Assembly (NCBI GenBank): GCA_002723155.1
Contig: PBNO01000009.1
Span: forward strand, 43,803-107,802
Direction: 5' to 3'
From: Ponticaulis sp.
GTDB lineage: Bacteria; Pseudomonadota; Alphaproteobacteria; Caulobacterales; Hyphomonadaceae
DNA: 64,000 bases
The notes beneath the pieces are model-generated. The model saw only the letters and a program-made list of their open reading frames with translations. It did not search any database and had not been told where the DNA came from. The position numbers were made by a program, and so were the translations under genes. Below, piece by piece: positions 7,756 to 16,836 of this stretch (positions within the stretch are counted from its first letter, which is position 1; each line of letters opens with the position of its first letter).

Positions 7756-9423
7756 CTAAATGTGTGTGGCCTGTCCCGCCACGATGTACCAGGTGATGAT
7801 CAGAGCTGATAGCAGCGCGCCCGGCAGCACCGCTCTGGCTGACCGCCACGACGCGACAGTAATAAGCGCGGTGAACGTCAAAACCGGAACGAACTGCATG
7901 CCGACAATGCTGAACAGAGGATCAGCAAACGCAGGCAGCTTTCCATTCGCGAACAGATAGCCGTAAACGCCTGCCATCAGCACTGTTATGCCTGCAGCAG
8001 ACAGGAGCCACGCAACAGAGAATTGGGTGAGGAAGCTCTTATACCCTTTGAACAGGTTCGTTGCGGCCGCATTCGACAGATAGAAGAACATGAAGAAGGG
8101 CAGGAGATAGGCTGCAAAAATCGACCAGTGATGACTGCCCATCGGCTTGAGCGCGACAACGAAGAAGCGGAAGTCGACCAGCAAATGATTGTTGATCGCC
8201 GCTGAAATGCCGAACAGAACGCCAAATGTGATCAGGGCAGAGATCAGCCCGCCCGGAGACAGCCTGAAGCCGAACTGGCGGGAAATCAGAAGGCCGAGAC
8301 CTGCGATAAGGCCATTGCCCAGCGCCCATGCCATGATCTGCGTGGTGATGTTCTGACGGAAAATACCAAGGTTCGGGATATGCTCGCCCAGTGAGGTCAG
8401 CGGGAAGAAGAGCACTGCAGGCAATGCAGCGCCGACCAGAATGGCAATCAGCACAACAAGGCCGTTGCCGCTCTGGTCGACCGTGCCTGATGGCGCAAAG
8501 GCGATAACCCGATTGAGAGCTGAGAAGAGCGAGATTGCGAACATGGCTGCACCGATCAGGGCAATCAGCGTGCCAGCCTCTTTCAGATGCCAGACCTGAT
8601 TATCTATTGCGAGCATGTTTGGTGCGCCCAGCGTCATATCCATCCATGTGACAGCGTCTGCAGTGGCTTCAAACGAGAGATGGTCGCCCGGATGGGTGGT
8701 GTTTGGCTGGGTCAGCCAGCGCGCTGTGCCGGCTTCGATATCGCCATAGAGCTGGCGCGGAACGACTGTGTCGTCTGTACCGAACACGCTCTGGAGCTTG
8801 GCGCTGTCTGCTACATCGGCAGCCTGCTCGACCTCCCACATCAGGGTGGAGAACTCGTCAAAACGGCTGAAAATGACGGCCAGATTCCGCGGCCAGTCTG
8901 GTGTGCCCGGCGCGGCAAACGGGGCGCCTGTTGAGGAGCCGACAAGCGCGACGCTGTTATAGGCGTCCGGCATGGCCATCGCCGCTGCAAGGCTCGTCCA
9001 GCCGCCCATTGAGTGCCCCTCAAGGCCGATACGGCTCGTGTCTACGTTCGGGAGGCTGCGCAGATAGGCGAGGCCTGCAGGGCCGCCAAAACCGGCGGCA
9101 AATGCTGTGTTCGTGGAATAACCGTGTCCGCTCTGGTCAAGCGCGAGCACTACGAACCCGCGCCGCGCAAACTCGATAGCGAACGAGCTCTGCGTTTCAC
9201 GGGAGTTGATATAGCCATGCACTGCCAGAATGCCGGGCGCAGGGTTGGCTGCAGTCGCGTTTTCCGGCGTGTAGAGATAGGCGGAAAGCTCGCTGCCATC
9301 CTGAAGCGGGATGCGGACATCCTCGACAGTGACGCCATCAGACGTCTGAACATGCGAAGCGAAGAAACTGCCGCCCAGCATCAGTAACAGCCCGACGACG
9401 AGGCCGAGTAGTGCGCTTTTCAT
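7756..9423 (-). CDS. Alpha/beta hydrolase with C-terminal multi-helix membrane domain
   Basis: A 555-residue inner-membrane protein. An N-terminal hydrophobic anchor (KSALLGLVVGLLLMLGGSFF) is followed by a periplasm-facing alpha/beta hydrolase domain of about 260 residues with LAVHGYINSRE (oxyanion region), nucleophile elbow GHSMGGW and a probable catalytic His in NTTHPGDHLSF. Residues from about 285 to the end form at least six hydrophobic helices. It is probably an esterase or acyl hydrolase tethered to the membrane; the substrate is unknown. GGGAGG lies 7 bases before the ATG. The fusion of hydrolase and polytopic domain is uncommon but occurs in proteobacterial proteins of unknown function. 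Confidence 0.75.
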   Translation of the reverse strand: MKSALLGLVVGLLLMLGGSFFASHVQTSDGVTVEDVRIPLQDGSELSAYLYTPENATAANPAPGILAVHGYINSRETQSSFAIEFARRGFVVLALDQSGHGYSTNTAFAAGFGGPAGLAYLRSLPNVDTSRIGLEGHSMGGWTSLAAAMAMPDAYNSVALVGSSTGAPFAAPGTPDWPRNLAVIFSRFDEFSTLMWEVEQAADVADSAKLQSVFGTDDTVVPRQLYGDIEAGTARWLTQPNTTHPGDHLSFEATADAVTWMDMTLGAPNMLAIDNQVWHLKEAGTLIALIGAAMFAISLFSALNRVIAFAPSGTVDQSGNGLVVLIAILVGAALPAVLFFPLTSLGEHIPNLGIFRQNITTQIMAWALGNGLIAGLGLLISRQFGFRLSPGGLISALITFGVLFGISAAINNHLLVDFRFFVVALKPMGSHHWSIFAAYLLPFFMFFYLSNAAATNLFKGYKSFLTQFSVAWLLSAAGITVLMAGVYGYLFANGKLPAFADPLFSIVGMQFVPVLTFTALITVASWRSARAVLPGALLSALIITWYIVAGQATHI

Positions 9424-9507
9424 TGGATGTCCTCCCGATACGATCTGTGCCGTTTCAGGGGATTAGGACGCAGATTGCCTGATTTGTCGATATATGGATG
9501 ACGAACT

Positions 9508-10614
9508 TTACTGGCGCGCAACCGCCTCTGCGCCAACCGCCAGAGATGAGGTGAGGCCCGGGCTCTCAATACCGAACAGTGCAACAAGGCCTTCAATGCC
9601 GTGCACGGATGGTCCTTCGATGCGGAAGTCCGGTTGTTTTTCGTTCGGGCCGTGAAGCTTTGGCCTGATACCTGTGTAATCCGGCATGAGCGTCCCGTCT
9701 TTCAGGCCCGGCCAGAAGCGGCGTATCGTCTGATAGAAAAGCGGTTCACGGTCGAGTTCGACGTCATAATTCTCATGTTCGACGAAGTGCAGGTCGGGCC
9801 CGAATCGCGCCTGACCGCCAAGGTCGCGGCGATAGTGCGTGCCGAGCGCGCCTTTGATTGGCATCGGGTAGATCAGCTTGCGGAACGGGGCTTTACCCTG
9901 AAGCGAGAAGTAATTGCCCTTGCCGAAATGAATTGTCGGGATCAGTTCCTTCGGGAAGCCTTCCACGCGGTTTGCAACGTCTGCGCAGCTAAGGCCGGCG
10001 GCAAGGAAGAGGCGCTCCGTGGTAAGCTCCATCGGGTCGGCGCCGCCCGTGCGGACGAGGAAGCCGCCACCGGGCAGGGGCTCTGCATGTTCGAACGGCG
10101 TGGAGAGGACCACACTGCCGCCAACGTCTTCGATACGGCCTTCCAGAGCGGTCATATAGCCATGGCTGTCAAACGTGCCGCTATTCGGAGAGAGCAGGGC
10201 GCCAACGGTGCGAAGCTCAGGCTCCAGCGCTTTGGCTTGCGCTGCGCTCAGAACTTCCATTCCGGGCACGCCATTTATGTTGGCCTGTTCCAGAATAGCG
10301 TCCATCCGCTCCAGCTCATCTTCCTCGCAGGCGACAACGAGTTTACCGCAACGGTCATAATCGACTTTGTGGGCATCACAGAATGCATAGATTGCGTCTG
10401 CGCCTTCCACACAAAGGCGGGCTTTAAGAGAGCCTGTAGGATAATAGAGGCCTGCGTGAACAACTTCGGAATTGCGTGACGAGACACCGCTGCCGATCAG
10501 ATTGGCACGTTCGATAACGATTGGCGCAATGCCGCGCTGTGCGAGCGCATAGCCAATCGCCAGCCCGACGGCGCCAGCTCCAACAACAATAGCTTCGGTA
10601 TCAAATTCCGACAC
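9508..10614 (-). CDS. FAD-dependent oxidoreductase, L-2-hydroxyglutarate oxidase (LhgO) family
   Basis: Flavoprotein of the DAO family closest in pattern to L-2-hydroxyglutarate dehydrogenase/oxidase. The N-terminal dinucleotide-binding fold is IVVGAGAVGLAIGYALAQRG, with the downstream family signature SSRNSEVVHAGLYYPTGSLKA and a C-terminal FAD segment ending GLTSSLAVGAEAV. It may oxidise L-2-hydroxyglutarate to 2-oxoglutarate, but other 2-hydroxyacids are possible. A GTG start at 10614 is preferred because GGAG lies 6 bases upstream. A GTG two codons earlier would leave no spacing. Confidence 0.8.
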   Translation of the reverse strand: MSEFDTEAIVVGAGAVGLAIGYALAQRGIAPIVIERANLIGSGVSSRNSEVVHAGLYYPTGSLKARLCVEGADAIYAFCDAHKVDYDRCGKLVVACEEDELERMDAILEQANINGVPGMEVLSAAQAKALEPELRTVGALLSPNSGTFDSHGYMTALEGRIEDVGGSVVLSTPFEHAEPLPGGGFLVRTGGADPMELTTERLFLAAGLSCADVANRVEGFPKELIPTIHFGKGNYFSLQGKAPFRKLIYPMPIKGALGTHYRRDLGGQARFGPDLHFVEHENYDVELDREPLFYQTIRRFWPGLKDGTLMPDYTGIRPKLHGPNEKQPDFRIEGPSVHGIEGLVALFGIESPGLTSSLAVGAEAVARQ

Positions 10615-10821
10615 ACGCACCTCCGGTTCAGTTGTCCTGTACTGGAAGCAGGGCTGCCAGCAATCGCTTCCTTTCAGATATGACTGTAACTACCGTAACG
10701 ACAAGTCCCTAGCGGGCTTTCCTTTTCAGATGCGCTTGACTGACCTTACGTACACCATGCTTGATCATGTTTATATCGACGGAAATCGCGCCCGACAGAT
10801 GGCGCGAACGGGAGGAAAGAC

Positions 10822-12189
10822 ATGCAGCTCGTCAGCGAGAAAATTCTGACAGACAGCTTCAAACCGGACCCGAAGTTTGAGGCGGTTTATCCAAGGCTTG
10901 ATGGATACAAGCTCTGGGATCCGTCATCCTGGACGAATGGTCACCCTCATCAGTTTTACGCACGCATGCGCGAGGAAGCGCCTGTCATGTGGTCTGAAAT
11001 GGGCAAGCGGGGTTCAGGCTTCTGGTCTGTGACGCGCTATGAAGATCTCAAATCTGTTGAGCTGAACCCTGCCGTATTTTCTTCCGAACGTGGCAGCATC
11101 AATATGGCCATCCAGCCGCGCGAGAACTGGAAACCCGCCATTCTGATGGAAGCGGCGATGAACTCGCTGATCAATCTGGATGCGCCGCGCCATATGGAAA
11201 TGCGTATGCAGCAGCTGGATTTCTTCATCCCGCGCTATGTTGCCGAGCTGAAAGAGAAGGTTGAGAAAAAGGTCTCCGAACTTCTGGACAATGTCGAAGC
11301 GAACGGGCCGGAAGTCGACTTTGTGAAGCTGTTCTCTCAGGAGCTGCCGCTCTTCACTCTGTGCGAGATGCTAGGTGTAGACGAGGCAGACCGCCCGAAA
11401 ATCATCAAATGGATGCACTATCTGGAGCTTGCGGCTCAATACACGGCGAACCCGTGGAAAGTCATTATGAGCGAGCCACTCTTCCCGATGAAGTTCTTCA
11501 AGAATGTCGACGAGATGTTCGCTTACGGGAAGCAGGTCATGGCGGACCGCCGCGCGAACCCGCGCAATGATCTGCTCTCTGCGATTGCCAATGCCAAGCT
11601 GGACGGTGAGGAGCTGCCTCAGGAGTTTCTGGATGGCTCCTGGCTGCTGATCATCTTCGCCGGCAATGACACGACCCGAAATTCTGTTTCTGGCACGCTG
11701 CGGCTTCTGACGCAGTTTCCGGACCAGCGCGAAATGGTACTGTCAGATCGCTCAATGATACCAGCCATGTCGCAGGAAGCCCTGCGTCTTGTTTCTCCGG
11801 TGGTGCATATGCGCCGTACGGCAATGGAAGACACCGAGCTGAACGGCCAGAAAATCGCCAAGGACGAGAAGGTTGTCCTTTGGTATGGCGCGGCCAATCG
11901 CGATCCGGACATGTTCCCCGATCCGGACCGGATGGATATGACGCGTGAGAACGTCGATAAGCATCTCGCCTTCGGCCATGGCGTCCATAAATGTATGGGC
12001 TTTCGCGTGGCGCAGATGCAGCTGCGCATCGCCTATGAGCAGATATTCGACCGTTTCCCGAACATTCACTGGACGGGCAAACAGAAGATCGCGCCGAATG
12101 CGCTGGTCCACGCTATTTCCAGCCTTAAGGTCAATCTATACGGCCCGAATGGTGTGAAGCCGACACGCGTGTCTATGGCGTCGGCATAG
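10822..12189 (+). CDS. Cytochrome P450
   Basis: Soluble bacterial P450 monooxygenase of 455 residues. Diagnostic parts are the I-helix IFAGNDTTRNS (oxygen activation), the K-helix ExxR in SQEALRLVS, and the haem loop FGHGVHKCMGFRVA with Cys391 as thiolate ligand. Subfamily and substrate cannot be assigned by eye; the sequence recalls bacterial CYP108/CYP125-type terpene, sterol or fatty-acid hydroxylases. GGGAGGAAAG precedes the ATG. No ferredoxin or ferredoxin reductase gene is adjacent, so electrons must come from elsewhere. It is transcribed away from the LhgO-like gene. Confidence 0.93.
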   Translation: MQLVSEKILTDSFKPDPKFEAVYPRLDGYKLWDPSSWTNGHPHQFYARMREEAPVMWSEMGKRGSGFWSVTRYEDLKSVELNPAVFSSERGSINMAIQPRENWKPAILMEAAMNSLINLDAPRHMEMRMQQLDFFIPRYVAELKEKVEKKVSELLDNVEANGPEVDFVKLFSQELPLFTLCEMLGVDEADRPKIIKWMHYLELAAQYTANPWKVIMSEPLFPMKFFKNVDEMFAYGKQVMADRRANPRNDLLSAIANAKLDGEELPQEFLDGSWLLIIFAGNDTTRNSVSGTLRLLTQFPDQREMVLSDRSMIPAMSQEALRLVSPVVHMRRTAMEDTELNGQKIAKDEKVVLWYGAANRDPDMFPDPDRMDMTRENVDKHLAFGHGVHKCMGFRVAQMQLRIAYEQIFDRFPNIHWTGKQKIAPNALVHAISSLKVNLYGPNGVKPTRVSMASA

Positions 12190-12221
12190 CCGGTCTGTTA
12201 CCGGCTACGCCGTGTCGCCGG

Positions 12222-13472
12222 TTAGTTGAGCGCGTCTTCCAGCTGGGTCAGGTCGCCATCATTGGCGACCGGTTCAACGCCGGTCAGCTGTGCAAGCAGC
12301 GGATAGACTGAAACATTGTCGAACAGATCCACTGTGACGCCGTTCGCGATAGCTGGGCCGTTGGCAATGAAGAGTGCGTGCATAAGCGGGTGTTCAGGAT
12401 CATAGCCATGGCTGCCGCCGCTATTGCGCCAGACCTGCATGTCTGCCGTTTCCCAGCGCCATCCGATGTCGGACAGGCACACGATCGCAGGCACGCGCGG
12501 ATTGGAACCATATTCGAAGCGGGCAGGAAGGTTTTCTTTCAACCAGCACTCGCCATGATCGTGACGGCCGATCAGCGCCGCTTCGACTTCAGCCTCATGT
12601 CCTGCCAGAGGTGAAAGACCGACAAATTCTCCATTCCAGACATAATGAACGAGCGAAGGATCAATGAGCGTATCCATTGAGAAAATCTGCTCGTCTGAAA
12701 CGGGCGCCATGCCATGGTCTGACACCACGATGAGGTTTGTCGTGTCCCGAATGCCGAGTGCTTCAAGGCCCTCGATCAGACGGCCAATGCTGGCATCGAC
12801 CTGAGCTGTGGCAGAAACCGTGCGCGGATCATCCGGTCCGTAGATGTGGCCTGCTGTATCCACGATATCGAAATAGAGGGTCGCAAACTCAGGACGTTCG
12901 TTTTCCGCTACGTCCAGCCAGCGCAGAAGTTGATCAACACGTGCAAAATCCGGAAGGCGCTGGTCGAACGGCATGAAGTCCGACGGACGCTCGCCATGGA
13001 TTTCAAAATCGCTGCCCGGCCAGAACAGGGTTGCTGTGCGAATACCTTGTTGTTCGGCGCTTACCCAGAGCGGTGTGCCTTGTTCCCACCATGCCGCATT
13101 CGACGTGACGCTCGGATCGGAGAGCATGAAGGTGTCGCCAGGAATATCCGGGTCTTCCATCGTGTTATTGACCATTCCGTTATGGTCAGGACGCAGGCCT
13201 GTAATCAGCGTGTAGTGATTAGGAAAGGTCTTGGAAGGGAAGGAGGGCTGCATGCGGCCCGTCGCGCCCGTTTCAGCCAATCCGTTCAGAACCGGCGTGA
13301 CGCCGCGTTCGAGATAATCCGGGCGAAAGCCGTCAATGGAAATGAGGATAGTCAGTTCGCTTTCGGTTGCGCTGGGCGCAGCGTCGGAGACGGAGACTGG
13401 CGGCGATGTGGTTTCGCAGGCCGAAAGCAGCAGGGCTGCCGAGCATGCAAGAGAAGACAGGATGCGTATCAT
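12222..13472 (-). CDS. NPP-type nucleotide pyrophosphatase/phosphodiesterase, lipoprotein
   Basis: Periplasmic, lipid-anchored hydrolase of the alkaline phosphatase superfamily. A lipobox (LLLSAC, near residue 15) follows a short signal. Metal and nucleophile motif ISIDGFRPDYL is followed by the SKTFPNHYTL stretch with the catalytic Thr, and later metal ligands lie in DTAGHIYGP and VVSDHGMAP. This matches ectonucleotide pyrophosphatase/phosphodiesterases, which cleave nucleotide or lipid phosphodiesters. The start at 13472 is chosen so that the lipoprotein signal is N-terminal; the frame is open much further upstream but through the downstream edge of the chemoreceptor gene. Confidence 0.87.
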   Translation of the reverse strand: MIRILSSLACSAALLLSACETTSPPVSVSDAAPSATESELTILISIDGFRPDYLERGVTPVLNGLAETGATGRMQPSFPSKTFPNHYTLITGLRPDHNGMVNNTMEDPDIPGDTFMLSDPSVTSNAAWWEQGTPLWVSAEQQGIRTATLFWPGSDFEIHGERPSDFMPFDQRLPDFARVDQLLRWLDVAENERPEFATLYFDIVDTAGHIYGPDDPRTVSATAQVDASIGRLIEGLEALGIRDTTNLIVVSDHGMAPVSDEQIFSMDTLIDPSLVHYVWNGEFVGLSPLAGHEAEVEAALIGRHDHGECWLKENLPARFEYGSNPRVPAIVCLSDIGWRWETADMQVWRNSGGSHGYDPEHPLMHALFIANGPAIANGVTVDLFDNVSVYPLLAQLTGVEPVANDGDLTQLEDALN

Positions 13473-13528
13473 GGCGCGCACTCTACTCCCGCCGTGTGAC
13501 AACGCATTGAAAATCATCAGTCTATCAA

Positions 13529-13556
13529 CAAAAAAGCCCGGCACATGCCGGGCTTT
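13529..13556 (-). terminator. Terminator of the chemoreceptor operon
   Basis: Read on the minus strand, an AAAGCCCGGCA / TGCCGGGCTTT hairpin followed by a T-run lies 28 bases after the chemoreceptor stop. It should end transcription before the phosphodiesterase gene. Confidence 0.85.
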
Positions 13557-13584
13557 CTGTCTGGGTAGCAAGGGTGATTGCCGA

Positions 13585-15111
13585 TCAGGCAACCGCCTTT
13601 TTGAGGAAGTCCTCAACACGTGCCGTGATGCGCTTGCCTGCTTCGCGAACTTCATCAGAGACGCCGAGAATGGTTTTCGCCGCGTCGGATGTTTCTTTCG
13701 CTGTGCGTGCAGCGGTGCTGACCTCGTCTGCCGCACGGCGTGTGCTGTCAGATGCTGTTGCTACGTTGCGAGCGATCTCGTCTGTTGCAACGCCTTGCTG
13801 GTCGATTGCAGCTGACACCTGCAGAGTGAACGAGCTGATGCCGTCCATTTGCTCTGTGATCGCAGCAATCATGTCTGTTGTTTCTTTCGTGACAGACTGA
13901 ATCTGCTGAACCTGATCGGAAATCGTCTGGATCGCATTTGCAGTCTGATCGGCAAGGCCCTTCACTTCAGAGGCAACAACCGCAAAGCCTTTGCCGCTTT
14001 CGCCGGCACGAGCTGCTTCAATCGTTGCGTTGAGAGCAAGAAGGTTTGTCTGAGCCGCAATATCGCTGATCAGGTTTACAACGTCGCCGATCGCCTGAGC
14101 GCTTGTTGCGAGCTCCGTGACTTTCTGACGGGACGCGTGTGTGGAGCCCGTCGCCTTCTCAACCAGCTCTGTAGAATGGTTAATCTGGTTGACGATCTCA
14201 TTGATGCTGGACGCAAGTTCCTGAGCCGCGCTTGCCGCAGAGCCGACGCTTTCAAACGCGCTGGACGTCGCTGTGTCCATGCTTTGCGCTTGAGACCGTG
14301 ATCCATCAGCTGAACGCTCAAGCGTTGTTGCTGTGTTGTTGAGAGAGTCCATATCAGCTGCGAGCGCATCCAGAAGACCTTTAACTTCGGATTCGAACTC
14401 TGTGGCAGATTCCTGAAGTGCATTGTAACGCAGACGTTCGCTTACGGCTTTAGCTTCTGCGTCAGTCTTAAGGCGGTTCGCTTCCGCCTCAGCTTCTTCA
14501 GCTGTGTGAACTGCGCTTTCAGCTGTTTCAAGGGCGCCGCGAACAGCAGACAGAAGGCTGGTGATCTTTGTAGAGAGGAAGATCAGTGCGCCGCACTCAA
14601 TGATCAGAATGCCGCCGTGAAGCAGAACGCGAACGAGAGGCGCGCCATCCGGGAAGGCGAGCGTTGGCACGAACAGGGAAGCACCAAGGTGGTGTGCAGC
14701 AACCGCGAGCGTGTACGCGACCAGAGCTTTCCAGCACATCAGACCTGTCAGGATCGCAAGGCCCGCAAAGAAGGTCATGTGCATGTCGATCTGATATGCG
14801 ATGCCTTCGCCATTCCATTGGAAGTTATAGACGAGCAGTGCAAGGATACCAGCAACGCTGACGCCAGTGCTGACAGGCATTGCGCCGTAAAGCGGTTTTG
14901 AGAAGAACGCTACGGTTGGCAGTGCTGCAAGACCAATAGAGACCAGTGTCACGAAAGTCGCGTGGCCATGTCCGTTAAACATCGCAATCGCGCTAATCAC
15001 GGCAGCAGTCAGCCAGGTCAGAACCAGAATACCCTGCGCCACAGGGCGTCGAACCGCGTCGATTTTGAAATCGTCGCTGCTAAGTTTGGAAATGTCTTTA
15101 GTACCGCTCAT
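13585..15111 (-). CDS. Methyl-accepting chemotaxis protein with polytopic membrane sensor domain
   Basis: Chemoreceptor of 508 residues that signals through CheA/CheW. The first ~190 residues form about six hydrophobic helices with His-bearing segments ([19 protein letters not shown]) and no sizeable periplasmic ligand domain. A charged coiled coil (about 195-235) joins it to a cytoplasmic signalling domain with the hairpin tip [20 protein letters not shown]. No typical HAMP domain is evident. It probably senses within or near the membrane, for example redox state or a small hydrophobic ligand; that is inference. It lies 26 bases downstream of a small secreted-protein gene with which it likely shares a transcript. 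Confidence 0.9.
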   Translation of the reverse strand: MSGTKDISKLSSDDFKIDAVRRPVAQGILVLTWLTAAVISAIAMFNGHGHATFVTLVSIGLAALPTVAFFSKPLYGAMPVSTGVSVAGILALLVYNFQWNGEGIAYQIDMHMTFFAGLAILTGLMCWKALVAYTLAVAAHHLGASLFVPTLAFPDGAPLVRVLLHGGILIIECGALIFLSTKITSLLSAVRGALETAESAVHTAEEAEAEANRLKTDAEAKAVSERLRYNALQESATEFESEVKGLLDALAADMDSLNNTATTLERSADGSRSQAQSMDTATSSAFESVGSAASAAQELASSINEIVNQINHSTELVEKATGSTHASRQKVTELATSAQAIGDVVNLISDIAAQTNLLALNATIEAARAGESGKGFAVVASEVKGLADQTANAIQTISDQVQQIQSVTKETTDMIAAITEQMDGISSFTLQVSAAIDQQGVATDEIARNVATASDSTRRAADEVSTAARTAKETSDAAKTILGVSDEVREAGKRITARVEDFLKKAVA

Positions 15112-15137
15112 AATTGTTCACCCAGTAATACCCGTTT

Positions 15138-15425
15138 CTATGGCTGACACATTTGCGCGTAGCTTGCGTCTAATACGTAATCCGCACCGAGGGCATAGAG
15201 CGCTCTGGACGTGTTGCCCGTTGGGTCGTTGACGATCAGGTGCCGGAAGTCCGGATTGAACGAAACGACCTCGAGACCGAGACGACGCGCCTCAGCCTCC
15301 ACGTTTTCAAGCGCAGCATCCTCGCCAAAAATAGCGAGTATGTCCTCTCCCGCCTTAGGGCTGAGATTCAGCGCCAAAACAGGCAGTAACGAAAAAAGTA
15401 TAGAAAACAGTATGTAAGTACGCAT
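15138..15425 (-). CDS. Small secreted hypothetical protein upstream of the chemoreceptor
   Basis: A 95-residue protein with a clear signal peptide (YILFSILFSLLPVLALNL) and a compact mature part of about 75 residues, mixed alpha/beta, with one C-terminal Cys. I do not recognise the family. The mature part (LEVVSFNPDFRHLIVNDPTGN) looks like a small globular periplasmic domain. Because the chemoreceptor start lies 26 bases downstream, the two are probably co-transcribed. A periplasmic partner of the receptor is conceivable but unsupported by any recognised homology. Confidence 0.65.
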   Translation of the reverse strand: MRTYILFSILFSLLPVLALNLSPKAGEDILAIFGEDAALENVEAEARRLGLEVVSFNPDFRHLIVNDPTGNTSRALYALGADYVLDASYAQMCQP

Positions 15426-15595
15426 TGTGTTTCCTTTGCGTACTCTTATCCCTTATTTCCATGTGGAATTAGTAAATGAGAATGTTCACATCTTACGTAA
15501 TCAGGGACGAAATTGTCGCAGCAGAAGTTGTAATCTGCATTTTAGTTTAACTTGAGGACGTTTTGATTTTGTCTTCAACTCTAAATTAAACTGGC

Positions 15596-15612
15596 ACTGG
15601 TGGGCCCGGAGG
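15596..15612. repeat. Distal copy of the tRNA 3' end (candidate attachment-site remnant)
   Basis: Seventeen bases (ACTGGTGGGCCCGGAGG) identical to the 3' end of the CAU tRNA gene, including its encoded CCA, at 16611-16627. The offset between copies is 1,015 bases. The match ends after 17 bases, so this is not a second tRNA gene. It has the form expected of an integration attachment core left at the far end of an inserted unit. Confidence 0.75.
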
Positions 15613-15712
15613 AAGCAGTACCAAACCGTCAAGGCTAATCACGAATGGGAATAACTGCTGCAGCCTTCGTCACTGGACACGGCTAAACCACCAGAGCTAG
15701 GCTTCTGGGATA

Positions 15713-16549
15713 CTAAAAAGGCAGATCTTGGGACGTTACGTCTTCTATGTGATCGACCACCGCAACAATAGCATTGATCGTCGACCGGACGTATGCATCA
15801 TCAAAATCGGTGAGCTTCTTGCCCTCCTTGTCGCATCCATTGCGATGCACGCAATGGTGCCTCTTCGCCATTGCGGGAAAAAGAATGTCGCTTTGCTCTT
15901 TCGAAGCAAAAGGTGTGACGCCGAAAGCGTCACGATAGAGCACGTTCACGACCGACAGATTGTGATAAAGGATGCCTTTTAATTCATGGACGACGCGTTG
16001 AGTTACCGCGCTTGGATCCGCAGCGAGATCAGCGGCAGAAATAGAGATTTCTCCCAGCTGCTTGTTGTTCCTAAGCAGTTCGTTGCGGACGCTCTCATTG
16101 CCCAACACGGCGTTGATGAGAGTATCGCCCAAGTATGCCTCAAGCGATGAGACGGCGCCAGCGAAGACCAATCTATTGGTGAATTGCGGATCTGCTTTTG
16201 GGCTGTTGGAACCCACCATGTCCATCAACAAATTCAATGATTCCTTGGCGATGGAATGCGGGTTGGACGGAGGCTCATAGTCTTCCTCCGGTTCATACAT
16301 CGGCATGTCACCGCGGATCGAGAATTCGTGCGGATCTTGCATTTCAATCTCAACGCCGCTGAAATCGACGAACACGTCCCCCGAGTACACGGTTTTGCAC
16401 TTATCGCATTCTATATCGATACAATCGTCAACGCCCATTCCAGACATTTTTTCGGCTGCGAAGTTTAATTCGGGAACGCTTACATTTTGGTCGTTGCCAT
16501 GCCCGCAATCTGGACAAGCCCAAAGAATATGTGATGTGAACTTTTGCAT
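15713..16549 (-). CDS. Zinc-ribbon protein with HEPN-like C-terminal domain
   Basis: A 278-residue protein without close family recognition. The N-terminus carries a four-Cys zinc ribbon (CPDCGHGN at residues 12-19 and CDKCKTVY about 37 residues later), then an acidic linker. The C-terminal helical half contains RHHCVHRNG, an R-x4-H motif like the catalytic pair of HEPN ribonucleases, followed by a long helix. HEPN domains occur in toxins, abortive-infection and RNA-processing proteins, so an RNA-cleaving defence function is a reasonable inference, not shown. No Shine-Dalgarno sequence precedes the ATG. The gene is alone inside the tRNA-bounded unit and is more AT-rich than its neighbours. 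Confidence 0.7.
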   Translation of the reverse strand: MQKFTSHILWACPDCGHGNDQNVSVPELNFAAEKMSGMGVDDCIDIECDKCKTVYSGDVFVDFSGVEIEMQDPHEFSIRGDMPMYEPEEDYEPPSNPHSIAKESLNLLMDMVGSNSPKADPQFTNRLVFAGAVSSLEAYLGDTLINAVLGNESVRNELLRNNKQLGEISISAADLAADPSAVTQRVVHELKGILYHNLSVVNVLYRDAFGVTPFASKEQSDILFPAMAKRHHCVHRNGCDKEGKKLTDFDDAYVRSTINAIVAVVDHIEDVTSQDLPF

Positions 16550-16612
16550 TTTGAGTCAAAAATTTCTCTATTTATCAATATCTTATAGAAAATTTATGCC
16601 TCGAAAATCTAC

Positions 16613-16689
16613 TGGTGGGCCCGGAGGGACTTGAACCCCCGACCAGACCGTTATGAGCGGTCCGCTCTAACCAACTGAGCTACAGGCCC
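16613..16689 (-). tRNA. tRNA with CAU anticodon (tRNA-Ile2 or elongator tRNA-Met)
   Basis: A 77-base cloverleaf with encoded CCA. Acceptor stem GGGCCTG pairs with CGGGCCC, anticodon stem GACCG/CGGTC encloses loop CTCATAA, and the T-arm contains GGTTCAAGTCC. The paired first acceptor base rules out the initiator. CAU is read either as methionine or, after lysidine modification, as AUA isoleucine. The stem sequences resemble alphaproteobacterial Ile2 tRNAs, but I cannot settle this by eye. Its 3' end is the duplicated 17-bp sequence. Confidence 0.93.
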
Positions 16690-16836
16690 GACGCAGTGAG
16701 ACGGGGAACTTACCTGTTTTTTTTCATCCGTCGAGAGGTAAAGCCCGCAATTTTCACATGAGCCGAGAATGAATGGAACCGTCATTCTCCTGCCCGGATT
16801 AGTATCTAGTCAAAGGGGCAGAAAAGGAGACTCACT

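Larger units (their letters stand above)
15596..16627. mobile_element. Putative 1-kb genomic micro-island inserted at a tRNA 3' end
   Basis: The stretch between two identical 17-bp copies of the tRNA 3' end holds one gene (zinc-ribbon/HEPN-like) plus AT-rich flanks, in contrast to the GC-richer genes on both sides. Integrases of the tyrosine recombinase family commonly use tRNA 3' ends and regenerate the tRNA, which is intact here. No integrase is present, so the unit is either a deletion remnant of a larger island or is mobilised in trans. It is identified only by the repeats, context and composition. Confidence 0.6.

Noticed and set aside
15596-15612. A second tRNA gene
   Set aside because: Only 17 bases match; no cloverleaf can be formed from the flanking sequence.
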